Positions 1-10,500 of a stretch of DNA of 19,672 nucleotides are shown piece by piece. The position numbers and the translations under genes were made by a program. Below the pieces are notes generated by a model. That model did no database searches, was not told where the DNA came from, and worked only from the letters and a program-made list of their open reading frames with translations. Numbering within the stretch: the stretch's first letter is position 1; each line of letters opens with the position of its first letter. The DNA lies in the NCBI GenBank assembly GCA_001970855.1, contig LSSN01005564.1, positions 1 through 19,672 on the forward strand. Direction: 5' to 3'. The stretch is from Smittium culicis (lineage: Eukaryota > Kickxellomycota > Harpellomycetes > Harpellales > Legeriomycetaceae).

Positions 1-50
1 TACCACTGATTTAATTTTTAAATTCTATCAATATCCTATCATACTCTTTT

Positions 51-577
51 TATTGGCTGATTATTAAATCTTTTTTTTGCTATGATAATTTGCCTATTAT
101 TCCTATTAATAAATACAAAATTGAAATTTGCCATCCCATTCGTTCAATATTATAACTACAACTTTCTTATACGTTTACTATTCTTTATAAGGGCAACCAA
201 TTTCGCGAAAATTATCGAAAAATTTATCACAGACTTAATCGAGGTGTGGCGCTTTTCTATAAATTTTTTTAATGTTCATAAGCATACTTTACAATTTTTA
301 AATCCTACTAGAAAATTACATTGAATATTTGGTCATACACAACTAATATCTGTATTTGATTCAAATTAATAACTATAGTCTATAGTAAATTTTTTCCCGC
401 TATTCACAAGAATAACCCATATACTCGAGTATCTTACTCTAGTAATTATATACTACAAGCAAGATTTAGTGATAATTTAAAACCGCTAATTAAATAAACA
501 TCGAATTGAATACAATCTACAGCCAATAGTCTTATCAAATCCACATAAAAAAATCTTTATTTTAGCTCTTTGGCGGG
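51..577. promoter_or_regulatory. Promoter-like cluster of CCAAT boxes and E2F/SBF-like sites
   Basis: CCAAT boxes are seen at 52-58 (read on the - strand as AGCCAAT), 197-201 and 523-527 (AGCCAATAG, a good NF-Y/HAP match). G+C-rich cell-cycle-type motifs are seen at 201-210 (TTTCGCGAAA, which also contains CGCGAAA, an SBF-type CRCGAAA), 393-400 (TTTCCCGC, a perfect E2F TTTSSCGC match) and 569-577 (TTTGGCGGG, E2F-like with one departure). In DNA this poor in G+C, such 8-mers should be very rare by chance. No gene start follows to the right, so the likely target is a gene transcribed leftwards out of the window. Function is inferred from motifs only. Confidence 0.4.
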
Positions 578-731
578 CTGTAGACTGTTTTTGGCCTAAA
601 AATATATCCAACTGCTTTCAAATAATATACTTAAATTCTGAGAATCGTTAATATACTGGTATATTGTGATTTAATAGCAAATAATAAATAAAATTATATA
701 TCGTAAACGAATAAATAAATTGATTTTTTCA
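578..731. other. A+T-rich spacer, nothing recognised
   Basis: Short spacer between the motif cluster and the left inverted repeat. No open frame, RNA gene or repeat is seen. Confidence 0.5.
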
Positions 732-754
732 AAGAGTGTTGGACGGGAAAGGGT
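732..754 (+). repeat. Left terminal inverted repeat
   Basis: 23-nt G+C-richer sequence containing GTGTTGGACGGGAAAGGGT. Its reverse complement recurs at 3027-3049 with a single mismatch (C at 744). It stands out from surroundings that are mostly A and T. Confidence 0.65.
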
Positions 755-1850
755 CAAGAAAAAAGTTCCACTTCTCTTATTGATCACATATTTTTAAAAT
801 CGTTATCTGATAACACGCTTTTTATTAATTTAAAGCTTTTTGCAACTAAAATGGATTTTTATTTGGATTTTTGTTTTTGATATAAAAATCCATAACTCAA
901 TATATGATACGCTTTTAAATAGAATTATTTATTATAAATTCAATAAGAAACTTTTACTGACTATAAATAAACCGATTTAGTATTAATATGCACATTTTTT
1001 GTATGCATTTAATTTTAATCCCTTGAATAATTATAATTCACTAATACTTTAGTATTTAACAATCCCTTGATATTATAATTTGATTGATAATTCTAGAGAA
1101 AAAAATATTGCTTACATCTTTTGGAAAATAAGCTAGGCTCGAATGTGATAATGAGTTAGCACATAAAAATCAATAAAATGCCTAAATCTTAGCATATGGT
1201 TAATAATTTTCACTAAATCAAATCGATTCTTATTTCATATTTAAATTGAAACCTAATACAGTGCAGAAATTTCAATATGAATTTTATTCATTAAAATTCA
1301 TTTAAACAACTTTTGCTTTGAGATAGATTATATAGATTCTTTTTTGTAATACTTTGTATTATTTTTTTTAATGGAATTGAATATAAAGATGGTTTTTATG
1401 TATCTATATTTAGAATAAGACTGTTTTTATTATTATTTAATATAAATATGCATTTTATTATCTAAATAGAGAAGATAAACTGAATTAATGGTAAATTTAA
1501 AGTATTATACCTAATTTGAATAAAAATCCTTTACTTAATACATTTTTTATTCTTTTATGTGCACAATTTTGTAAAAAAAACCCAAAAATTATTCAAATAA
1601 AAATCAATTCTTAAATCAATAATAATATTTGGTTGTAGCTATAAATCAATTATCGTGATTTATACTATTCAGCACTTAGATATGAAATTTTAATATCGAT
1701 AAACTCTATTAACAAATAATCGTCTCAAAATGCTCCTACTTGGATCAAGTCAGTCTGATGTAAATTCAATGCTGGAATTTTAGCTTAAACGACCTTGGTG
1801 GCTCTTTTTATTGTAAAATAGCTTTCAATACACGACTTTCTTCATTGTTA

Positions 1851-1871
1851 AATGTTGTTAATAACAACATT
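1851..1871. repeat. 21-nt near-perfect dyad
   Basis: Arms AATGTTGTTA and TAACAACATT (10 bp each, no mismatch) flank a single central A. The one-base centre cannot form a normal hairpin loop, so the shape suits a dimeric DNA-binding protein site better than a folded RNA. It lies inside the inverted-repeat-bounded segment. In A+T-rich DNA a chance dyad remains possible. Confidence 0.4.
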
Positions 1872-3026
1872 ACGATAGATTAATCAATTATTTATCTGAT
1901 AAAAAAAATTAATTTAATTTTCGTAAATTTTCTAATTTTCACAAATCTCATATTAAGTTATATTTCAATTTTAAAAATATACCTTTATTATCCTTTATTA
2001 AATTAAAATTTTTATGGAAAAAGTGATAGCTAATAAAACTCAAATACTTCTTATTGAGCATAATTAATTTTGAATCAAGATAACAGTATAATTAGTTGAG
2101 CTACTCTGAAATTTTACTTAACCTTCGAAAGTTTTAAATGGATTAATATTATGTATAATAAATATTTTTATTTTACATTTTCATACATATAATTTCTATT
2201 TTTAATAGCTATTTATGTGATAATAATTAATATAAAATGTATAAAATGTTTCTTTATATACTACTTTATTAGGGATTAGTAATTAAATAATATCATTAAA
2301 TTTGAGTATTTTAGCAAAAGTTTTGAAATTTTTTTGTTAAAACAAAAATAAGGAATTTCGTTTTAATTATTAGAGTGTAAATTATTGTAAATATATAATT
2401 TAAACTGTACAGATAAACTTGTGCAAATTGTAATTTTTCCTAAAGCATAAATTAATCTAAAAAAATGCGCTGATGGAAATTTCACTGTAATAAAAACAAA
2501 ATGAAAAAAGCATATGTTTTATCTTTATATTTTATGCTTTGTTTAATAAAAAAAACCAATTGAAAATAAATGCTTTATTTTTAATATTTCGAAAATTCTT
2601 ATATATTTGTTCCAATTATATGAATCAGAAAACTTCCAAGGAACTTTATTTGGTATAAAAATTTCCACATTATACACATTCCGCTATAGATACTTTTAAG
2701 CTATTATTTAAACTGAATTCAATTAAAATATAAACTAATTTATTACAATACAGTCGTAGAAAATTCAAAGATATGAAAGTAAGTGATACATTTTATAATT
2801 ATGAATTAAAGGTTGTATTAAATTTTTTATCGATGTATGAGCACTTATTTATATTCTTTATTTGATCAAAAAATACATGAAAAGAGTATTTATTTGAAGA
2901 TTTCTTGAATTTATATTTTATCTATATTATTTCACAAGTTATAAATCGCAATATTAAAATGAAAATTTAAGTCATTGAGCTAACTTTAGAACTCAAAAAA
3001 ATCTATCATTGTATAAATTATATTTC

Positions 3027-3049
3027 ACCCTTTCCCATCCAACACTCTT
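3027..3049 (-). repeat. Right terminal inverted repeat
   Basis: Contains ACCCTTTCCCATCCAACACT. It is the inverted partner of 732-754, 22 of 23 bases identical. Similarity fades on both sides, so the repeat is short. The flanking bases (TTAAAAAT to the right) do not clearly duplicate those at the left end. Confidence 0.65.
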
Positions 3050-5437
3050 AAAAATAACGAAACTATTTATTCATACGTGATTTAAAAGCTACTTTATCAA
3101 TTGATAATATTCAACAGTAATTCAATAATTAGATGTGTCTTGCAATAAAGTTATAATAATTGAAAACATTTGACTATATTTGGTAGATAATAAATATCCC
3201 ACCGCCCGTGAAAGGATTAAGTTGATAATTAATATAAATTTTTAAATGAAAATATGTAACTTCTCGCAAGTAATATATTATAAACTGTAAAAAAATCTGT
3301 TTAAAAAAATCACCATACTTATAAATTATGTTTTGTTTTTAAATTATACATAATTTGAGTTATATTTATAGAAAAGTGAAATTTTTAAATTATTTTGTTT
3401 AAAAATTGAATAATTTTCCCTTTTTATTTTATCCTGGTAAATGTTAGTAGATCTATCGTCTATATTTATAATTATAAGCCTCATAAACATTATAATTTTT
3501 CTAATTTAAAGAGGTAAATGTTATTTAAATTTATAATATTACTACAATATGCTAATAAATATACATTTATAGTTTTGGAAAGTTGTATTAATTCAATTTA
3601 TTTTCCTGGCCCTTTTTCTTGAATTGAGAAATAAATATATTTTAATAATCCTCATAGGGATTCAATACTTACTATTGTAATAAAATTGATTTCTAATGCT
3701 CTCAGCAGTTCCAGAGAAAACGATAGTATTATGTAATCATCTACTAATATTATACATGTTTGTCTTTATTTTAAATTAAAATAAATTCATAATTTTTATT
3801 ATTAACGCAAAAATTATAATATATATCTAACAATATTAAATAATAAATTTTTTTGTTTTTTTTTCAATAGTTTTTAATATAAATTTTAAAAATTCTATTT
3901 CAATTCTATTTTTTGATAAATTAGCTTTTATGCAAAAAATGTATCGATATGTTAAAAATTGATTTCTTTGGTTTTCAACCCATAATATTATTATTATTTT
4001 CTATTTAATGTTTATTAGATTAATAAAAATTTTTAATAAAAGGTTCATAATCTTTATAATAAAAATCATATCAATTTAATTATAAAATTTGTGCAGAGCC
4101 TATTCCTGAGATTTTTTAAAAATGATTCACTATTGCACCACTAAAATCAATAATATCGCTGTAGTAATAATTTTATTGTTTTATACTTAAGAAGATATAA
4201 ATTTAAATATTTGAGTATACAGAGACGATTAAATTCGCAGTCTAATTCAATATTGTGCTATTTGAATTGTATATAAAACATGAATAAAGCATAAAAATGA
4301 GTTTATTAAAGAATTCCCTTGTATTTAAAAGCAATGTATTCAAAGATTCTCATGTTAATATAATAAAATCGACGATTTTTTCAAGTTAGCTATTTCATAA
4401 TATATATTCGATTGGAATAAATTTTGCTCAAAATATGGTTATTATAATCCGAATAGGCTTTTAAAAAAAATTGTCTTAAAGAATACAGTAAAGGAAGCTT
4501 TGCTAAAAATTAATTATAAAAGTAAAAAAAAAGGGTTGATAACGAATCTAAAACTAATAGTATTACCATTTAATTAGTATATTATGTTATAATAAGGCTG
4601 TATAAGTCTTGATTTACATTAGAGCAGTATAAAATTTATTTTAAATTACAAATTTTGGATAAATACTGATTGATCTATGCTAATTCAAAATTTTAGATCT
4701 TTGAAGTGTATAATATGAGAATAAAATAAATACTTATATAACCCGATGAAGTGTCTAAATACCATTCAGTATTATAGAATTCTATTATGAAAATTTTTAA
4801 AAGTATTAAATTTTAGGATCAAAGCATCTTTTGAAATTTCTTAATTGTATGATTTTTTATGTAAAAAAAATATAATTTAAATAAATCATATTCAGATAGT
4901 ATTTATAAGAAATAATATATCAATTAAAATTTGGAATAATATTGGAATCTAAAAAATGGCCTTAAAAAAAGGAATTTAAATGTACTTTTTTACTTTTATA
5001 TAATCTAATAAAGGTAGTGAGTACAGAACATATAAATAGAATCCAAATATATAGGATGATTTAATAAAGTTATAATTTAGCCAAGATGTCTATTTTTGAG
5101 TATTATTGAGACATTTTATTAGGTATCAAATACGAATTTATTGCTAAAAATGCCAATAGATCAATTAAAAATACACAAATAATAGAAATTCTGCAATTTT
5201 TAAACTGGATATGAGCGTATATTCTAAAGATTTAGAATTAGATAGGTAGAATTAAAAATAAGAAGTTTCTACGTTTCATGAATAACCACTTATAATAAAC
5301 CAAAAAAAAAAGTAAATAACTTATTCTATATTTAATTAGCTAAAAAAATATTTAAACGAATAAAATTAATTTTTTTAAATATATAAAAAGTAAAAAAAAA
5401 CACTTTAGTATAAATTAAAAGTAATAATGAGATTAAA
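3050..5437. other. Gene-free A+T-rich DNA
   Basis: About 2.4 kb with stops in all frames, many A and T runs, and no recognised gene, RNA or repeat. A small G+C-richer patch at about 3199-3215 (CCCACCGCCCGTGAAAGG) did not match anything I know. Confidence 0.6.
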
Positions 5438-5671
5438 ATGATAGAAATACCGGTAATTATTGGTACCGGATCTCAATTAACAATGATAAAAAAAATACTA
5501 AAGGAAGAAAAGACCAATTCATTAATTATAAAAACCTAATCTTATAATGGTAACAGCTAATCCAAATAAATGTAAAAATTTACTAACGCACACAAAGTAA
5601 TTCTTATCAAATTTTCTTATTATAATACTTTTTCAATAATAATTGATCAAATTTTTGATATTATATTATGA
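5438..5671 (+). pseudogene. Decayed retropepsin (aspartic protease) domain of a retroelement
   Basis: Reading from ATG 5438 gives 33 residues starting MIEIPVIIGTGSQLTMI before a stop at 5537. The stretch hydrophobic-x-GTGS-x-L-x-M-I matches the retropepsin active-site segment, which normally reads I-D-T-G-[SA]. Here the catalytic Asp codon (5462-5464, GGT) encodes Gly. In the same frame, after several stops, 5654-5668 encodes FDIIL followed by TGA. This resembles the FDVILG segment near the end of LTR-retrotransposon proteases, where the Gly is now a stop. The active-site and ILG-like motifs are 69 codons apart, close to the usual spacing. No Gag or polymerase was recognised alongside, so this is probably an isolated relic of a Ty3/gypsy-type element. 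A host Ddi1-type protease fragment is a less likely alternative. Confidence 0.5.
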
Positions 5672-6186
5672 AATAGTTTTTTTTTTTTTTCATTTCCAAA
5701 ATTAGCTCCAGAAATTGTAAAAATAATTTTTTGAAATATTTACAGTACCAAAAAAAACAAAATTAGAATTTATAATTATCTTATTTGATTTTTTAAACAG
5801 CATATCCAAAATTTATTAATAATATACAGATTTTTATTGTAGTTTAAACAAAATTTAAATTTATTGAATATTAATTTAGAAAAATATTTATAAAATTATT
5901 AAAAATTATAAAATATTGGAATTTTACTTTAAATACTAAACTTAAAACTTTAATAGCTATATCACTATAAATCTAACCACTTTTAATCTTTCAAATTATT
6001 AAAAAAAATATTACAATTGCTGAATATAAAATTAATTGTTAGATTAGAATTTTATTTAATAAGAGAAAATTGAAAGACTTAGAAATTTGAAAAATGAATC
6101 TCTAAGTCTTCTATACTATCAATCAAAATAATTTTATTTGATAATAAAGATCAATGAATTAGTTAAAATAAATCAATCCTTAACAG
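5672..6186. other. A+T-rich spacer with one hairpin
   Basis: No gene is seen. It holds a run of 14 T at 5677-5690 and a hairpin at 6074-6110, listed separately. It separates the protease relic from the Tc1-like element. Confidence 0.5.
6074..6110. repeat. Hairpin with 10-bp perfect stem
   Basis: Arms AAGACTTAGA (6074-6083) and TCTAAGTCTT (6101-6110) are perfect inverted copies around a 17-nt loop. It lies about 80 bp left of the Tc1-like element. Its role is unknown. It may be a remnant of another small inverted-repeat element, or chance. Confidence 0.4.
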
Positions 6187-7282
6187 AAATAACTATTTTT
6201 GAATAATATATAAAAGATATGACGTCAGAGCAACTTGAAATTGTCTAGTGACATAAAATTGCTAAAAAATTCAGTGAGTAGAAAACTGAATATTCTCTAG
6301 TATTCCCACAGCTATCAAGTGTGTTATTATATATACTGCAAAAAAATATATCGTTTAATATGATCGCCCAAGAAATTAATCAATAAACATATTACGAAGC
6401 TTATCATTGAGTCTAACATCAAGCAAAAAATTTGATATTAGAGAAATTTAAAGAGAAATAAAAAACTGTAGTAATATTGACATCAATTGCCAAAGCTTGC
6501 GAAATAGCCTAAAAAGTATTTTTTAAGCTTATAAAAATAATTAAAACCCGTTTTCCTCATAAGAAAATATTTCAGAACCATAAATTTTTGCCAAAAATCA
6601 AAAAAATTGGTAGTTTTAAATTTTTTAATATGAACTGTGATCAGAAGAGACAATTTTTATTCGATACCAGAAATATGATAACATTTAGGTTACTCATATA
6701 GTGATTTGCTCCTTAGAAGAAAAAAAATTGATATCTCAAATAAAGGTGGATCCGTAATGGTATATTTATATTTATATTATTTGGTATTGGAAACACAGCC
6801 AAAATCATTGGTTCTGTTAATTATGAAGTTTAAATTGGTATATTAAAAAGGAGCTAAAAATTATCATCAATAATAACATCTTGGATTCAAATTAATTAAT
6901 TATTCAACAAGATAGAGCTAGATCCCATACATATCAATAAAAAAAGTTTCATAATTGAAAAAAGACTTTTTTACGCATTTTTGGTCTCCCCAGTCCCCAG
7001 AACTTTAGCCAATTTAAACTTTCATGGAAATAGTTAAAAAAGGGATAATTCATTACTACAATCAACAAAAAAATTTTGTTAATTTTACCAGAGATTTAAA
7101 ACAGAATGAAATAAAGTATCGATATTTAAATGAACCAAATTCTTGGCTTCCATTCAAGATAATAAGACATCTTTAAATAAAGCTATAGGTGCATGGATGA
7201 AGCTATGATAAAAACAAGAATTTATTTATTTATTTGTAATCTTTCACTTTAAAATTTAGTGACAATAAAAAAATAGTTATTT
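6187..7282 (+). mobile_element. Decayed Tc1/mariner-family transposon, about 1.1 kb
   Basis: A broken Tc1-type transposase (about 6219-7208) is flanked by a perfect 14-bp inverted repeat: 6187-6200 (AAATAACTATTTTT) and 7269-7282 (AAAAATAGTTATTT). The total of 1,096 bp and the short gaps between repeats and coding region fit intact Tc1 elements. The ends are worn: neither a CAGT start nor a TA target duplication is clear, and the repeat sequence is A+T-rich, so the exact boundaries are provisional. The element cannot be autonomous. Confidence 0.65.
6219..7208 (+). pseudogene. Broken Tc1/mariner-like DDE transposase
   Basis: Translated in pieces on the + strand, the stretch follows the Tc1 order. 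An HTH-like N-terminus lies near 6219-6330. A GRPRK-type segment is at about 6364 (RPR seen). A worn first catalytic block is at about 6640 (SEETIF, normally SDE-x-x-F). GGSVMV is at 6745, followed after a frameshift by a GIG...GSVNYEV segment at 6787-6830. The second catalytic block is IQQDRARSHT at 6902, with its Asp kept at 6911-6913. A WSPQSPEL segment at 6982 ends in the third catalytic block, whose Glu position is a TAA stop (7015-7017). The end reads KAIGAWMKL, like the KAKGGWTKY tail of the family. The 34-residue D-to-E spacing of Tc1 is kept, apart from a 1-base frameshift. Length (about 330 codons) is full. Many stops and frameshifts show it is long dead. Confidence 0.75.
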
Positions 7283-7463
7283 AAAAAACAATTATTTCAT
7301 TCACAGTAGTAGTTCATGTAGTTTCCATTTGGAAAATTTTTGAATTTGACAGGTTTATTATTAAAAATTTTTTTAAAAAAAATATTTCGGCACCTTTTTT
7401 TTTTTTTTTTTGCAGACTGTAATATAAATCATATGCATTATGAAAGCAGTACATAAGAATTTT
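7283..7463. other. Spacer with 17-nt T run
   Basis: A+T-rich DNA with an uninterrupted run of 17 T at 7395-7411 followed by GCAGACTG. No gene is recognised. Confidence 0.4.
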
Positions 7464-7598
7464 TTAATTTAATCTAGCATTCCAGGTTAATATTAAATTT
7501 TTTTTATTAAATAAAGACTTTAAATTCGCGCTATACTGATAAAATCTACATACTTGAGGAATATCTCTTATGAATTGGTATATCTGATCACTCTTCTC
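7464..7598 (-). pseudogene. Probable Ty3/gypsy reverse-transcriptase C-terminal fragment
   Basis: On the - strand a 44-codon open stretch contains IYQFIRDIPQVCRFYQYSAN followed by LKSLFNKKN and LTWN. This fits the junction between reverse transcriptase and RNase H in Ty3/gypsy polyproteins, where a QFLGL-x-NYYR-x-F-I segment is followed by A-x-PL-x-x-L-x-KK and then a conserved Trp. The same frame upstream (up to about 7700) looks coding-like but has two stops. No YxDD motif or RNase H catalytic site was found. It is on the opposite strand from the protease relic, so the two probably come from different insertions. The match is by motif order only. Confidence 0.35.
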
Positions 7599-10500
7599 AA
7601 ATATTATCTTTTAATCAAACTTTATTTCTCATTTGTGGCTCGATTTTAAACAATTAATCGATTTTAATATGCTAATATAACACGGTACTGTAACTTTTAT
7701 TAAAGCAAACAATGAGCAAAATTGTAGAAGCTTAATTAAGAGTCCTATATAAGTATCGTCGGAATTAGTGATTAGGAATAATAATTTTTAAAATTAACAG
7801 CTCGAATTTGTTTTATTTTTTTTAATTATTATAATGGAAATTAAATCATTTATTTTTGCACCATTCGTGAATTTTAGCATATTTAAATATTATATATTAT
7901 TATATATTTGGATTTTTTAGTATTATGCTTTGTATAGTTTATCAAATATTATATCATCTTTTAACGAATCAGCAATATATAATATAAATTTCTATAATTT
8001 TAATATGGTATATCATAATTTAATTGAGATCATATTTATAATTAAAGCTAAATTCTTATAAAATCTATAATGTTCAAAAAATTATCACTTTTATTATTCA
8101 TGAACCTGTAAATATTAATTTCGCTGAAATATTTAGCGAAATTTTTTTAAAACTGAATTAATATAATTTTTAAAGATTATACTTTTAGTTATAGATAAAA
8201 TTAATAGATTTTAATTTAATATAGTCTTAATTTAGAAAATATGGTGAAAATACTAACAAATTTGTATAATATTAGTAATATTTTGGAAAGTATTAAACAT
8301 ACGCCACTGAAAATTAAATAATATAAACCATATTCTAAAATTTAAAAAAATAATAATTTAAAATAAATGACTTAATAAAAGCTTTTTTTAATAAAACCTA
8401 AGTCATTAGATAAAAAAATATTAATGCTTAATACATTTAAAGTTTTAACACTAAAATTTATTAAATAGTATTTAAATTATGTAGCTAGAACAAGTTGTTA
8501 TTAATGAATATATTATTATAGATGCTTATAAAAAATTTATTATTATACAGAAAAAAAATTAAAACACGCATAATTTTTTTCCCTCCTATATTGTTTAATT
8601 TTTTAATAGAAAATTCCTTATTTAATACTTAGATAGTCATTCTCCATAAAATTAAACAAACTTGAATACTAATTGTAACTACTATTTTTATTTTAATTAT
8701 TATTTATTGTTTAAATTGTGGTAAAATGGTTTAAAAACTTCAATACAGTATATAGACGATTAAAAATTTTAAAATAGATATTTATAGTTATATTTTTAAA
8801 AGAAATGAAATGTTTTTAATCTTTAAATTGTAGCTGGATTATTTTTTTGGAACTTAATAGATATGAGATAAGAATAATGGAAATTTTATTAGTATTTTAA
8901 ACTATAATAACTTCTTATTGAAAAAATAGGCTTATAAATTTATGATCTTTAGTGAAATAATCATTAAATTTTAATTTTACATTATATATACATATTCATA
9001 GATAATAAGTTCGAAGATTTTGATACCGTTATGAACTTATTTTACAACTCTATTTAAACGTAATTATTTCATAAGTTATATGTTATATTTATATGAGTTT
9101 CTACAATAAAAATATTTTCTTAAAGATGTGACCAGGATTTATGTAAAATTAGTATTTATGGAATATAATTCCTATCCGCTTTCGATAAAATATTAAAACT
9201 AAATCATAAATCTTATGGTTCTTAATCAGAGTAAAATTTCTTCTATATATTAATTATATTATAAAAATAAATTGTTAATCAAATAAAATTTTATTTTAAA
9301 ATCATTTATTTAAAGAAGCTTATAGTAAAAGATTAGTTGGTTTAGATAATATTATAATATCACACTTTATAAAAAGTAACTTACTACTCCGTTTAAACCA
9401 AAAAATAATCAATATTTATTATTAAAATTACCTATTTATTTTATTTATCATTTTACTTTTATAATGGAAAAAAGCAAAAGTTTTTTTTAATAAAAATAAT
9501 TAGTCAATTTCACAACTTCAATTAATTAATTTATATTATAAATCATTCCTTATAGATTTCGAATAGTTTTAATATTTTTAATTAAAGTTTTGAGTATATT
9601 TTAAACCCAAAAAGCCCTAATAATTAATTATATAATTTTTAATAATAAATAAAACATATACCTAGTAAATAAATCTCTTTAAAAATCTTTGATATTAGCT
9701 AGTGGACTTTGTTGTTTTAAAATCAAATATAAATTAATTATAAATATAAAGCGAAAATTTGATTTTCAATTATTTTATCATCGTTTCTTCAAATTAATCT
9801 TTGCGCTACTAGTTAAGTGGTATTACACTTTTAAGAGTATATTAATTTATTAGTTTATCTAGTATTTTTTACATATATATTTGTAAAATTAAACAATAAT
9901 AAGCTCAAAATACATAATTTGTAAATAAAGAAAGAATATTTCCATCAAAATAAGTAATTCCAGAACTTTAAAAAAATGTAAAAATTTGATGCGATTAGAT
10001 TTATATCTAATTTATTTATTCCTCTAGTCTAAAATTCTATTGTATTTATTCAGCTTTATGATTTTGCAAATAAATCAAATAGATCCAATTAATCATACAA
10101 CGAATTGATACTTTATAAAAATTAAATTAGCAGTTTAAACAAAACACCACATGAATTTAGATGACGTAATATATACTTTCGTATAATTTTCAAGATAATT
10201 TAATTTATTTTAGGATTTACAAGTATTTAGAAACTTTATTATATAATATATTACTTTATAGAAATTTTGCAAATATAAATATGTGATTTCACATTAGTAT
10301 TCATACGTTGTATATTGCATAATACATATTATCCCAAAAGCTTTAAAAAATGATTTAATTCATTGTATTTCTGTTTTGAAATTATTTTGTGTAAAAATAC
10401 TGTATGTATAATGTATTAGTGCGCACATAAACATTAAATTCTCAAGTTACTGGAGAATATTTTAATTAACTGTATGAATTATAAATATCTTCAATTTTTT

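Larger units (their letters stand above)
732..3049. mobile_element. Putative decayed or non-autonomous DNA transposon bounded by 23-bp inverted repeats
   Basis: The two ends, 732-754 and 3027-3049, are inverted copies matching at 22 of 23 positions and spaced 2.3 kb apart, as expected for terminal inverted repeats of a DNA transposon. The interior is extremely A+T-rich and has no intact open frame. A weak coding-like trace lies on the - strand around 1730-1890, and a 21-nt dyad lies at 1851-1871. The repeat begins with GAGTGTTGG, similar in flavour to the CAGTG starts of hAT and Tc1 elements, but no transposase motif is recognised and no clear target-site duplication is visible. The superfamily is therefore not assigned. 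Confidence 0.5.

Noticed and set aside
82..324. 80-codon open frame on the + strand
   Set aside because: It begins in a T-rich stretch that yields a hydrophobic start by composition, matches no family, and overlaps the CCAAT/E2F-like cluster. More likely chance within a regulatory region.
8300..8309. TACGCCACTG, reverse of a CAGTGGCGTA start seen on some hAT elements
   Set aside because: No matching inverted partner was found to the left and no transposase trace is near. A 10-base match alone is weak.
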